64,000 bases of DNA. It comes from Ichthyophis bannanicus (lineage: Eukaryota; Chordata; Amphibia; Gymnophiona; Ichthyophiidae). Every line of letters begins with the position of its first letter. Position 1 is the stretch's first letter. The stretch is from assembly GCA_033557465.1 (NCBI GenBank), contig CM066034.1:412092159-412156158 (forward strand). Direction: 5' to 3'. Positions 21,320 to 31,598 of this stretch are shown here, piece by piece. A program made the position numbers and the translations under genes. The notes below the pieces were generated by a model, which saw only the letters and a program-made list of their open reading frames with translations, ran no database searches and had not been told where the DNA came from.

Positions 21320-22101
21320 TATTTATGGGTTTTCTTTTGGGGCCCAGTCACTGACTTTTCTGTTTGTTGTGTATGCTGACATCCCAGTTCTGGGTGCACG
21401 TGTTTCCACCAGGAACATGCACTATGGACTAGCTAACAGCCTGTCTGCAGCTGGTATGTGTCTTGATGGAGCGCCTTGCAGGGTGCAGCGGCTGAAGGCT
21501 TGCTGCAGGAGAATATCAGATAGTGGTGGGGTGCAGCTTAGCATATCCAGGCCTGATGTGTAGAGAGCTGCATTGACTGCCCTGTAGGGTGTCTGTTCCC
21601 CAGCAGGATTGGGGTTTGATGGTCTTCTCTACTGCCACCATTGCAGGGAGGTAGAATGTGGATCTGTTGGTGGGAGACCCTGTTTACCACCCTCAGCCCT
21701 GGAGGAGGGTGTTGGTACATAATCCTCCTAGGGGTTACACCTGACTGAGACATACAGATATATCCAAGGTGTGTCTGCAGAAACTACCTATCTCACACAT
21801 TAGCACTGCTGGGGACCTGGTGCTGGGCGCCTCACCTCACCCTCAGGGTGAGTGCAGTACCTGCACAATGTGACGGTGTGTAGCTACTCTGTGCCAGTAC
21901 CACACACAGTCAGTTCCCCCTACCAGGCCGAGGTGCTGTGGGGGTGCATACCCCATCTTGTGATCATCTGTAGACGGCTGATTTGCATGTGCAGTGCATC
22001 ATGGGTATGGGTGGGCTAACCCTATCCTGGTGACCACAGCAGACTGTTTGTGTGGTGACATGCAGTCCTTCTGCAGCCAGCAAGGGGCTTGCTAGCAGCT
22101 G

Positions 22102-22165
22102 TAGCCCACTGGTTACTTCACTGCCTGTGGAGCCAGAGGTCATGGGTTCAAACTCACAGTGGGGT
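22102..22165 (+). promoter_or_regulatory. tRNA-like module II, element 2
   Basis: Box A TAGCCCACTGG (22102-22112) and box B GGTTCAAACTC (22145-22155) are 32 bp apart, with a T-arm-like stem (GGG...CTC). Confidence 0.6.
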
Positions 22166-22211
22166 TATTTGATAGGGCTGTCCAAAGCATCATCTATTTT
22201 TAATGTACATT

Positions 22212-22486
22212 AGTGCTGCCAGCAAAAACACCCTCAGCGTACTGTACCCATAAGGTGCCTCAGAGGGCGCTTTATAGGGTGCCCTATAAGGCACCTTATG
22301 GTTACCATCCATATAAGGTGCACTATACGGTATCCTATGGAGCGACTTATAGGGTGCCCTATAGGGGACATTATAGGGTGCCGTGGCAGACAGTGCACTT
22401 TATAATGTGCCCTATGGAGTGCCTTATAGGGTGCCTTATGTGGCACCTTAGGTTACGGCACCTGAGGGTGTGTTTGCTGGCAGCAA
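22212..22486. repeat. 12-bp array foldback, element 2 (first)
   Basis: Inverted ends (AGTGCTGCCAGCAAAAACAC and reverse) enclose units close to CCTTATAGGGTG. One unit is the CArG-type CCATATAAGG (22309-22318). Confidence 0.75.
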
Positions 22487-22565
22487 TTAATAAAATACAA
22501 ATAAAGTACGACAGGAAACAATACTTACATGTCAAAGCTGATGCCTCAGCCAGCCTTAAGGATTA

Positions 22566-22632
22566 GGCACACTGGGGATCAAACTCATGACCCCTGTATC
22601 ATCAGTCAGTGCCTTAACCCTTGTGCTACACT
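22566..22632 (-). promoter_or_regulatory. tRNA-like module IIIa, element 2
   Basis: The minus strand reads TAGCACAAGGG (box A) then GAGTTTGATCCCC (box B with one or two changes), with about 35 bp between. Confidence 0.5.
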
Positions 22633-22690
22633 GCTGTTCCTCTTTGCATGTCAGCGCACCTACTTAAGATTTCCATGCATTTAAATGCAC

Positions 22691-22895
22691 AGTGCTGCCA
22701 TAAAAAACAGTGCTATGACCTTGCCGTGCCTCATAGGGCACCCTATATGTGCCCTATAGGCCACCCTTTAAGGAACATTGTAGGGTGCCATGGCGGACAG
22801 TGCACTTTAAAATGTGCCCTCTGGGGTACCTTATGGGGTGCCTTATGCAGCACCTTATGTTACAGCGCTTTGAGAGTGTGTTTGCTAGCAGCAGT
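22691..22895. repeat. 12-bp array foldback, element 2 (second, decayed)
   Basis: A shorter and more diverged copy of the array foldback, ending GTGTGTTTGCTAGCAGCAG. Together with the next tRNA-like module it represents a duplication of the element's 3' segment. Confidence 0.6.
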
Positions 22896-22970
22896 AATTA
22901 AAATAAAATTAAAAAGCCTCATAATGCAACATTACACATAAATGGTAGTGCCTCAGCCAGCCTTCTTCGT

Positions 22971-23042
22971 TGGGCACATTGGGGGATTGAACCCATGACC
23001 CCTGCACCATCTGTCAGTGTCTTCACCATTGTACTGCAGCCC
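22971..23042 (-). promoter_or_regulatory. tRNA-like module IIIb, element 2
   Basis: The minus strand carries a box A-like CAGTACAATGG and an exact box B GGTTCAATCCC. Confidence 0.55.
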
Positions 23043-23240
23043 TGCTCCTCTGTTTGCACATTAGCGCACCTGCTTATGCTTTCCGCGCGCGTTCCTTGTG
23101 CGCTAATGTGCGAGGCGCACAAGAGCGCGCAGCGCGCGCTAATCCCATTTTGCTACTTTTGACCGGACCACCCACTCCTTTTATGGCATCCTGCAGACTA
23201 ATACGGCGCGCACTTTAAGAGGGTTTAGTAAACATACCCC

Positions 23241-23675
23241 AAAGTTTCTAGATTAAATAAATGACTGCTTCTTGGAGCAGCTGTTTTATGAACCGACAAG
23301 AGGGGAAGCCCTTTTGGCCCTAGTCTTTAGTGGAATACCAGATCTGGTGCAAGAGATAAGGCTGTTGGGGCTACTTGGCAATAGTAATCATAGCATGATT
23401 GTGTTTGATTTGATAAATGGAGGAAGGATGGCAAGGAAATTCACAGTACTTCCTTTTAACTTTCCAAAGAGAGACTATGATAAAATGAAAATAGTTAAGA
23501 AAAAACTAAAAAGAAGGAGCTGCAAAGGTTAAAGATTTACATCAAATATGGGTGTTGTTTAAAAATACAATCTTGAAAGCCCCGATCAGCTGTATTCCAT
23601 GCTTTAAGAAAAGTGAAAGGAAGTCCAAAAAACTGCCAGCATGGTTTCAAGGTGAGATCAGAGAGACTGTTGCAG
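23241..23675 (+). pseudogene. CR1 copy A, ORF2 endonuclease end and linker
   Basis: The CR1 continues after element 2 (…AATGACTGCTTCTTGGAGCAG…). It encodes an EQLFYEPTRGEALL piece, then SNHSMIVFDLING, which matches the linker between endonuclease and reverse transcriptase seen in copy B. Confidence 0.75.
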
Positions 23676-23879
23676 CATTTCCAGGCCGAGCCCAAAACTC
23701 TTGGGATCCAAAATTCTGACTAAATATTCTTATCAAATGGTATATAATACATGACCATAGCAGAAGGAAAATCACTATTAGAACATATTGAATAAGACGG
23801 GTGCAATTTTCCTGAAATATGCAAAAATTAACCCGGCTGCAGAATGTGGATTAAAAAATTAAAGTAGGCCTTGAAAGGG
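23676..23879. mobile_element. small TTAA MITE, copy 2
   Basis: About 75-80% similar by eye to the unit at 9104-9307, with ends CATTTCCAGGCC and GGCCTTGAAAGGG and TTAA at the right side (23880-23883). It interrupts CR1 copy A. Confidence 0.65.
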
Positions 23880-23883
23880 TTAA

Positions 23884-24374
23884 GAAATAGAAAAAGGAGC
23901 CAAATGATGAAAACTGGAAACAACATAATCACTGTCATGTTAGATGCAAGACATTGATAAAGCAGGAAAAGAGAAAATTTGAAAAAAATCTTATTGTGGA
24001 AACAAAATTACATAATAAAAACTTTTTAAAGTACATTTGTAGCAAAAAACCTGTGAGAGAGTCAGTTGGACCATTAGATGATAGAGGAGTAAAAAGGGCA
24101 CTAAGAGGAGACAAGGCCATAGCAGAGAGACTGAATGAATTTTTTGTTTTGGTCTTTACTGAAGAAGATGTAGGGAAGTTACCCATGCCTGAAAGGTATT
24201 TAAAGGTGATATATTGGAAGAATTGAAAAATATTGATAAACCGAGAAGATGTATTACAACTATTTGATAAACTAAAGAGTAACGAATCACCTTGACCAGA
24301 TGGTATACATCCAATGGTATAGAAAGAACTGACATATGAGATTGCAGACTTACTATTAGTGATCTGTGAACTAT
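23884..24374 (+). pseudogene. CR1 copy A, reverse transcriptase start
   Basis: It encodes KKPVRESVGPLDDRGVKRAL and ERLNEFFVLVFTEED, matching copy B at 52500-52750, followed by a stop-broken 'SPGPD' region. It is cut by element 3. Confidence 0.8.
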
Positions 24375-24386
24375 GGGGTATGTTTA

Positions 24387-25442
24387 TTTTATTTATTTAT
24401 TTATTTTATTAGTGATTTTTCTATACCGCACTATTTATCATCAGCGCGGTTTACAAGTAACCATGATTGTACAATGTATAACAGTATAACATTGATATTT
24501 ACAAAGAACAGGAAAATTAACATGGTGAACAAGTGAACTATATACACTATGTACAAATTAGTATAATGGTAGACATGTTTGCCTAGTTACTATATACAGT
24601 ATGGACAAATTAGCATAATGGTTGACACTTTTGTCTTGCTAGGAACAAGTTGACATGGGGGATAGTTTAAATGCACTGATTATAGTATAGGATACGTTAC
24701 TCTGTGGGAGTAGCATTGGGTCAGGATAAGGAAAGTTAGGTGATGTTGTCAGTAATGGAGAAGTGTTGTATGAAGAGATAATGTTTGATTGGTTATGGCA
24801 CGGACATCTGCAGGGATGGAGTTCCAGCAAGAGGGTGCATAAAGAGCAAAAGCACAATTTCTCGTTGTCTTTGAGCATTTGGTGATGGCTTTTGGTAGGA
24901 GTAAGGTGTTGCAGGCTATTGATCTTCTCGCTCTGTTGGGGGGGGGGGTGTACAAGGTCTGAGAGGGAGGTGGATGTGCATCTGTTAATTGCTTTGAATG
25001 TCATTGTCAATACCTTGAAGGTGATCCTGCAGTGGACAGGGAGCCAGTACAGATCTTTTAAGATGGGGGTGATATGTTCTCCTCTGGACACCCCATAGAG
25101 GATTCTAGCTGCAGTATTCATCGCGAGTTGCAGGGGTTTGAGCGAACTCTTTGGGAGGCCAAGCAGAATGGAGTTGGCGTAATCGAAATGAGGCAGTATT
25201 AGGGCTTGAAAGACAGTTCTGAAGTCCTTTGGTTCTAGAATCCGTTTCATCTGTCGTAGGATCCGAACTTTGTGATAGATTGCCTTGACGGTATTGCTTA
25301 TCTGGGCGTGCATGTCAAGGCGCTGGTCAAGTATTACACCCAGGTAATGAATTGTTGTCTTGGAGGCGAGTTCGGCATTGTGTACCTTGAGTACTGCGGG
25401 TGGGGAAAATGTCTGGTCTCTGCTGATAAAGAGAACCTCCGT
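24387..25442 (-). pseudogene. L2-type LINE 3' fragment
   Basis: The minus strand encodes the C-terminal part of an L2-group ORF2 (KVRILRQMKRILEP, LPHFDYANSILLGLPKSSL, YWLPVHCRITFKVL). A 3' region ending in ATAAA repeats (plus-strand TTTATTTATTT at 24387) follows. It is 5' truncated, as most LINE copies are, and sits inside the left terminus of element 3. Confidence 0.8.
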
Positions 25443-25644
25443 CTTTACTAAACTGTCTTAACGTGCACCCGGCAATAGTGTGCAGGATGCCATAAAAGGA
25501 GTGGGCGTTCTGGTCTAAACATAGCAAACCGGGATTATCGCACGATAATGAGCGCTGCGCACATTATTGGGCGATGGATTGAGCTATGCACGTTAACGTG
25601 CGTTAATCTTAAGTAGGCGCGCTGACATGCAAACAGAGCAGCAG

Positions 25645-25711
25645 AGGTGTAGCAGAATGATTAATACACTGACTGATGGTACGGGGTCATATGTTTGATC
25701 CCCCAGTGCAC
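25645..25711 (+). promoter_or_regulatory. tRNA-like module III, element 3
   Basis: Box A-like TAGCAGAATGA and box B-like TGTTTGATCCC (25692-25702). Both are slightly damaged. Confidence 0.45.
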
Positions 25712-25790
25712 TTAATGAATAAGGCTGGCTGAGGCATTACCCTTTACATTTAAGCAGTGCTTTGTGAGGCATTTTATTTTTATTTTAATT

Positions 25791-26052
25791 AGTGCTGCCA
25801 GGAAACACACCTTCACAGTGCCGTAACCTAAGGTGCCTCATAAGGCACCCTATAAGGCACTCCAGAGGGCACATTATAAAGTGCACTGTCCGCCAAGGCA
25901 CCCTTTAATGTCCCCTATAGGATGCCTTCTAAGGCGCTTTATAGGGCGCCTTATAAGGCACTTTATGGGGCGCCTTATGAGGCACTTTATGGGGCGCCTT
26001 ATGAGGCACCTTAAGGTTATAGCACCGTGAGGGTGTTTTTGCTGGCAGCACT
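25791..26052. repeat. 12-bp array foldback, element 3
   Basis: Inverted ends start AGTGCTGCCAGGAAACACAC. Inside are units such as CCTTATAAGG (25949-25958, a perfect CArG consensus) and repeated GGCGCCTTATGAGGCACTTT. The two halves (CGTAACCTAAGGTGCC and GGCACCTTAAGGTTATAG) are complementary. Confidence 0.8.
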
Positions 26053-26102
26053 AATTTACATTAAAAATAGACAATGCCTTGGACAGCCCTATCAAAAAAC
26101 CC

Positions 26103-26166
26103 CCACTGTGGGATCAAACCCATAACCTACAACTCCACAGGCAGTGAAATAACCAGTGGGCTACAT
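26103..26166 (-). promoter_or_regulatory. tRNA-like module II, element 3
   Basis: The minus strand reads TAGCCCACTGG (box A) then GGGTTTGATCCC (box B with one change). Confidence 0.5.
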
Positions 26167-27835
26167 CTCTAATGCTGCTAATGCACCCCTGACTGGCTAC
26201 AGAGGGGGACTGCAAGTCACCACACAAACTGTCTGCTGTGGTTACCAGGATAGGGTTAACCCACCCATACCCATGATGCACTGCACATGCAGATCAGCAG
26301 TCTACAGATGATCACAAGATGGGGTATGCACCCCCACAACACCTCAACCTGGTAGGGGGAACTGACCGTGTGTACTACTGGCACAGAGTAGCTACAGACC
26401 GTCACATTGTGCGGGTACTGTGCTCACCCTGAGGGTGAGGTGGGACATCCAGCATCATGTCCACAGCACCTGGCTTAACTGAGCTGGCTATACTGCAGGT
26501 CACCATCAGTGCTAGTGTGTGATAGGTAGTCCTTGCAGACATACCTAGGATACACCTGTGTCCATCTGTGCTTCCTACTCACATCTAGCCCTTGTGGGCT
26601 ATGATGCACCCAGAATAGTGCATATCCTGTGTGGGTGCCATGGTCACATCATTTAAGTGACAACGGGGGTGGTGTTTGGACCCATAGGTGGTTTATGTAG
26701 TACCTCTGGGGCTCAGGGTGGGGGACAGTATCTACCACCAACAGATCCACATTCTGCATCCCTACAATGGTGAGAGTAGAGGGGACTATCAACCCCAGTC
26801 CTGCTGGGGAGCAGATACCCTACAGGTCAGTCAATGCAGATTTGTACGCATACATAAAGCAAGAGAAGACAGACAGTCAGTAGGCCTGGAAATGCTCAGC
26901 TGCCCCCCACCACTATCTGACATTCTCCAGCCGCTGCACTCTGCAAGGTCTTCCAGCCATGCACATACTAACTGCAGACAGTCTGCTAGCTAGTCCATAG
27001 TGCATGTTCCTGGAGGAGATGTGTGCACCCAAAACTGGGATGTGAGCACACCTATCAAGCAGATAAATCAGTGATTAGCCCACCAAAAAAAAGAACCAAT
27101 AAATATCACTTGAAAAAAACACAACATAGCACTATGGGGGAACCTAGCCATGCCATGGTCACTGCACAGTCAGGGTGAGAGTGACCTCCCAGCAGGATAT
27201 GCTGTGGCCACCCTGTCGATGCAGGTTGTGGCCAGGCACTACAATGTCCCAGCCATTGCCCTATACCCTGTGCAGATGCATCCTGCCCAGGCCGCCCTGT
27301 CTGGGCCATACCCACAGTACGTTGCTCCTCATTATGCACATTGGCAGGCCAATACTGGCAACAGTGCTAGCAGTGTGGACTGAGGAAGGTGTTGGCAGCC
27401 ACCAAACACTGGATAGACAGACACACACTCCCCACACCTATGGCAGCATTGTGCAACTATAGAGGTGTTTGGCAGCCCTGGCCACCACACCAGTCCTGGG
27501 CACAGTGCAGGCATGGCTATGGTACGCAATACTGTTGGGGTCACTCCCCAGGGTGGTAAACACTGTCAGACACCAGACCTGAAGCACACTCCACAGACAT
27601 CAGAAAGGTTGCTATGATGCAGCTCAATCAGCAAATTGTGTTTAACTTAGGAATTGCTATCTGCCAGGGATCATAGCAACCTTTTGATAGATGTGTACCG
27701 TATTCCCAGGTTTAGGGTGGCATTGTATTCAAGTGCTAGTATTGGGAGATGCACGCAGGGCCCAACATCCTGCTTCTCCAGGAGGCTTTGGATAATGGAG
27801 CCTGTGGGTGTGGGTGTGTCTGCCCCTGTTGGCCG

Positions 27836-28044
27836 CTGCTCTAGGGCAGAGGTTCCCAACTCCAGTCCTAGTGGGCCAAACACTGTTCGGGTTTTCATGC
27901 TGTCCCTAATGAATATGTATGAGATACATCTGCATACCATTGGGGCGGTGCATAGAGATGCAGCACAGCCATATTTTTTAGAGGCAGCATGGAACCTGAA
28001 TGGTGTTTGGTCCTCCAGGACTGCATTTGGGAGACTCTGCTCTA
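27836..28044. repeat. central foldback, element 3
   Basis: Complete imperfect hairpin from CTGCTCTAGGGCAGAGG to GGGAGACTCTGC, with the loop near ATGAATATGTATGAG. Confidence 0.65.
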
Positions 28045-28189
28045 GGTAATGCACATGTTTATGGTGTCTGTGCTCTGTAGGCTAAAATGTAGGTGTTTTG
28101 GGTATGTTTACGTTATCTGCAATAAAGATTCTGTCTGTATTATCACATTTTAGTAGTGGGTAAAATATGGGGACTGGGTTGGCAGGAAC

Positions 28190-28275
28190 CACAGCTGGGA
28201 CTTGAACCTGTGACCTTCCACGCCTGAACACACTGGCTGTGTGCACTGCACCATTGTGTTGCCACAGAGACAGTG
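28190..28275 (-). promoter_or_regulatory. tRNA-like module I, element 3
   Basis: On the minus strand TGGCAACACAATGG-type box A is followed by box B GGTTCAAGTCC (28198-28208). Confidence 0.55.
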
Positions 28276-28438
28276 CATTCCCTGGGGATAGCATGACTGT
28301 TCATCAGACAGGGCCTGTCTGTTGCAGTGCATGGCACCCACCTACACAGAGCTAGGCCATGGTCTGCTGTGGGCAGCTGCCACTGCCCCCTCCACCACCA
28401 GTACCCCTCTGCCACCATGCTGAGATGCCCTTCTTCTG

Positions 28439-28867
28439 GTGGTGCTGGTGGTGTACAGTCTCAGGCCATCCAGTGTGCGGGTAGGCGGCTGCCTATGGTG
28501 CGGTTTCTGGGGTAGGGGTGCCTGCATAGCTGTCCACATTTCCCCCCAGCAACGCCTGCCAATTTTCCCTGCCCTTGGGGGTAGCTGCTGGGTACTATCC
28601 CCTGTGACACTGTGGGAAACACACTCGTGCCCATATTGGGCCCTCATCAGTTGCTGTCTGGCTGCTCTACTGTTTCAGCATTCCTATGGGCCACCTAGGC
28701 ATCACCCTATTCCGCACTGTGGCCCAGCTGCACCACAGCATGTGCCGTCTGCAGCCCTCTGTGTCCCCTTTTCCAGCATCTGTCCAGTTGCCCAACATGC
28801 CCGCCCTGCTGTTGTGGAACATGTGCATGTCATAGGAAACCTGTCCAATGGGGAGGAAAAACCCTGA
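28439..28867 (+). other. 142-codon antisense frame shared with element 1
   Basis: This frame and the 132-codon frame at 4514-4912 (minus) are antisense to their elements and read similar proteins rich in Trp, Cys and Pro. Shared stretches include LWETHSCP and IPFSSICPV-like segments. No domain is known. Elements 2 and 5 do not keep it open over that length, so it is probably chance. Confidence 0.15.
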
Positions 28868-29387
28868 TCAGTGCTATTTCACTGTGGGCTCATTCACCTT
28901 GTATGGGGACGGAGCATAGACCCTTCCAAAGTTCATATCTTTTTTCTGGAGCTTTCTTGGGAGTGTGTTTTGATGTTTCCCATTATTATCACTATTGCCC
29001 AGCTTGGTTATGTTTTTATTATATTTTCTTCTGGTCCTTTTCAATGTTTATTTGCCTTTTTGTTCCGTGCACATGTATCACACTTATCACTTTGTGTAGG
29101 TTTCCCTTGTTTTGCTGTTCATTGTTGACGGAAATGGTTTCTTTTCCCTTTAAAACAGCTCTAACGCGAGGGTTTCACTGGCATTAGTTTTCAGCCCCAG
29201 AGTCCACAGCGTTAGTGTACAGGGAGCCTCTCCCCTCCCACTCTCCGCCCATTGACCCTCTCTCTCCGCCCCTGGGGAGCCTTCCTCCGCCCTCTGGGAG
29301 CCTTTCTCCACCCTCAGCGCTCATTTGCGCCGCTGCACGCGTTATCGCGCGCTAAGGTACCTTTGCGCCTGATAAGTGCCATTAATT

Positions 29388-29411
29388 GCGTGATAAGGTA
29401 CCTTATCACGC
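29388..29411. repeat. perfect 24-bp subterminal palindrome, element 3
   Basis: A perfect palindrome with half-site GCGTGATAAGGT centred on GGTACC, about 45 bp inside the right end. A second, imperfect one (CGCTAAGGTACCTTTGCG) lies 40 bp further in. Confidence 0.9.
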
Positions 29412-29456
29412 GATAACATTGCCGGGCACACATTAAGACAGTTTAATAAACATACC

Positions 29457-30178
29457 ATGATTAAAATTATCTGTAATACCTGAAGATTGGCGCATGGGTA
29501 ATGCCAATTTTTAAAAAGGGTTCCAGAGATGATCCGGGAAACTACAGACCAGTGAGCCTGATGTTAGTACTGGCAAAATGGTAGAAGCCATTACAAAGAA
29601 CAAAATTATTGAACATGTAGATAGTCATGGTTCAATGTGAGAAAGCCAACATGGCTTTAGCCAAGGAAGGTCTTCTCTTACTAATCTGTTATAATTTTTT
29701 TGAAGGTGTGAATAAACAGGTAGACAAAGGTGAGCCGGTTGATATAATGTAATTAATGAATTGAATGGAATGGGTAAATGTAGATTGATTGTTTACACCA
29801 TCAAAAAGTACAGAAAGTCTAGGGGACTTGCAATTAAGCTACAGTGTAACACATTTAGGACTAATAAGAGAAATATTTTTAACTCAATGCGTAATCAATC
29901 ACTGGAGTTCGTTATCAGAGGATGTAATAAAAGTTGCTAGTGTAGCTGGGTTGAGAAAAGGTTTGGACAAGTTCCCGTAGAAAAGGTCCATAAACCATTA
30001 TTAAAGAGGACCCAGGAAATCCACTGTTGCCCCCGTACAAGCATTGTGTAACCTTTGTGTCTTTTTGAGAAGCTGCCATGTACTTGTGACCTGGATTGGC
30101 CACTGTTGGAAACAGGATACTGGGCTTGATGGACCTTGGTCTGACTCAGTATGGCATTTCTTATGTTCTTATGAGGAT
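29457..30178 (+). pseudogene. CR1 copy A, reverse transcriptase end and 3' terminus
   Basis: The segment continues the CR1 (…PEDWRMGNANF-like, GFSQGRSSLTN-like motif B region) with deletions. It ends in the CR1 3' terminus (GGAAACAGGATACTGGGCTT… to TTATGTTCTTATGA). Much of the C-terminal domain is missing. Confidence 0.75.
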
Positions 30179-30339
30179 ATCCAAGTCTGACCGTGGATAT
30201 GGTGGAGTTGTTCCCAGGAACCTGGACATCCCTGTTTAAACTTAGAAACATCTCACATGTCCACTGTCATGTCCAGGCATCTAAAAAGTGGTTGTTTTCA
30301 CTGAGAAATGTACAGGAGGTGAAGTGGAGAAAACATTTA

Positions 30340-30440
30340 ATCATTCCAAGTACTCAGCACAATTTCAATAATAGCAGCAGGGGGATTTGAACCTTGGCTT
30401 CCCCATTCCTTATCTGCTACTCTAACCATTAGGCTTTTCC
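30340..30440 (-). mobile_element. tRNA-derived SINE fragment
   Basis: The minus strand has box A-like TAATGGTTAGAGTAGCAG and exact box B GGTTCAAATCC, in a context (GGGAAGCCAAGGTTCAAATC) that resembles SINEs I associate with caecilians. 30179-30340 holds nothing I recognise. Confidence 0.5.
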
Positions 30441-30619
30441 TAAATAGACAGTTTTTGAAATACTATTCTGGGCATATCTATTTAGACACCTCTGTAGACA
30501 TCCATATCGAACAAATTCACGTTTGTGAAATCATGTCTTGTACTTGGATGTGCTTGGGGTTTTTTTCAGACATTTTGGATTAGATGTCCCAGATTGTACT
30601 TGGACGTTCTTTCTAAAAT

Positions 30620-31385
30620 TCCCCTTCATATGACTTCTTTGCTTCAGCCTTACCGAGGAAGATGCAAGAGAACTATTCATACCAGAAATTGTATTTGATG
30701 GTGATGATTTGGAGAAACTGAAACAAATCTCAGTAAACCTAGAAAATATAATAGGCCAAACTGAGAAACCAAAGAGGAACAAATCACCTGGATCGGATGG
30801 TATATACCCTAGAGTGCTGAATGAAATTTTGGATTTACTATTAGTGTTGTTGTTGTTGTTAAGTGCCATAGAGTCGGAGTTGACTCATGGCGACCCTCTG
30901 GATAGCTATCCTAAATTGTGTTTAGTCTTCAGTCAGGCAGCTCATTGTTGACAGACTGGTACCCGTAGCTGCTGTTATTGTATTACTATTAGTAATGCAA
31001 TCTATAGACTGATGAGCCTGACGAAAGGCCAGGCAAAATCACAGAAACTACTATAAAGAATAACATTACTAAGCACAAAGATAGATATGGTCAACATAGT
31101 TTCAACCAAGGGCAATCTTGCCTTTCCTATCTGTTCCATTTTTTGAAGGCATGAATAAACATGTGGATAACAATGAGTCAGTTGATACAGCGGATGATGA
31201 TTTTCAGAAAGTCTGAAAAATTCCTCATTAAAAACTCCAAAGAAAATGAAAAAGCCATGGAATAGGAGGCAATCTCCTACTTTGGATAAAGAATTGCTTA
31301 AAAAAGAAAAAGAAAGCAGAAAAATGGCCAATTTTTTCAAGGGAGGAGTATGAAGAGTGGAGTACCTCAAGCACTGGTGCTTTTT
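30620..31385 (+). pseudogene. CR1 copy C, left part
   Basis: Another CR1, truncated at its 5' end, encodes LTEEDAREL and NKSPGSDGIYPRVLNEILD (reverse transcriptase N-terminal palm). It continues in other frames to the motif A-B region. A short repeat is inserted at 30845-30990. The copy is split by an L1/Tx1-like element and resumes at 36885. Confidence 0.75.
30845..30990 (+). repeat. short repeat (GTTGTT...GACTCATGGCGACC)
   Basis: The segment begins with a GTTGTT run and contains AGTCGGAGTTGACTCATGG, a motif known from several vertebrate retroposon tails. It interrupts CR1 copy C. Family not determined. Confidence 0.4.
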
Positions 31386-31598
31386 TTTAAAAAATTTTAT
31401 TTATGCAATTTATACAGTACAACAAAACTACAACACCACACTACATACATATCGATTACACCACAAACTGCCCACCAACCCCCCGACCCCCCTAGCTCTT
31501 TGAGGAACCGACTGAGCAATACCTAGGCACCCTTTTCTTGACAGAAAGAACAGTCTAACATTACCACCCCCCTACTTCCCCCCCTCCACCAAATTGCA

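Larger units (their letters stand above)
17577..23240 (+). mobile_element. element 2 of the 4-kb TIR family
   Basis: The ends GGGGAATGTTTACTAAAC and the reverse complement of GGGGTATGTTTACTAAAC lie inside CR1 copy A. Terminal similarity extends about 35 bp (CCTTCTTAA… versus CCCTCTTAA…). The CR1 target reads on across the gap (…CTAGAAAGATA / AAAGTTTCTAGA…), but the duplication is blurred. The order of internal modules is as in element 1 and it is closest to element 5. It carries a 1.5-kb Penelope-like insertion in the foldback (19126-20638). Its 3' part is duplicated: two array foldbacks and two type III modules. Confidence 0.75.
24375..29456 (-). mobile_element. element 3 of the 4-kb TIR family, inverted
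   Basis: The left end GGGGTATGTTTA is split by a LINE insertion and resumes CTAAACTGTCTTAACGTG at about 25446. The right end is the reverse complement of GGTATGTTTATTAAACTGTC (two C lost). The TIRs agree over about 40 bp. The CR1 target continues on both sides. Module order is that of element 1 reversed. Without the LINE it is about 4.0 kb. Confidence 0.75.

Noticed and set aside
25645..25711. Genuine tRNA genes
   Set aside because: The modules have box A and box B but no convincing acceptor stem or anticodon arm, and they repeat inside transposons.
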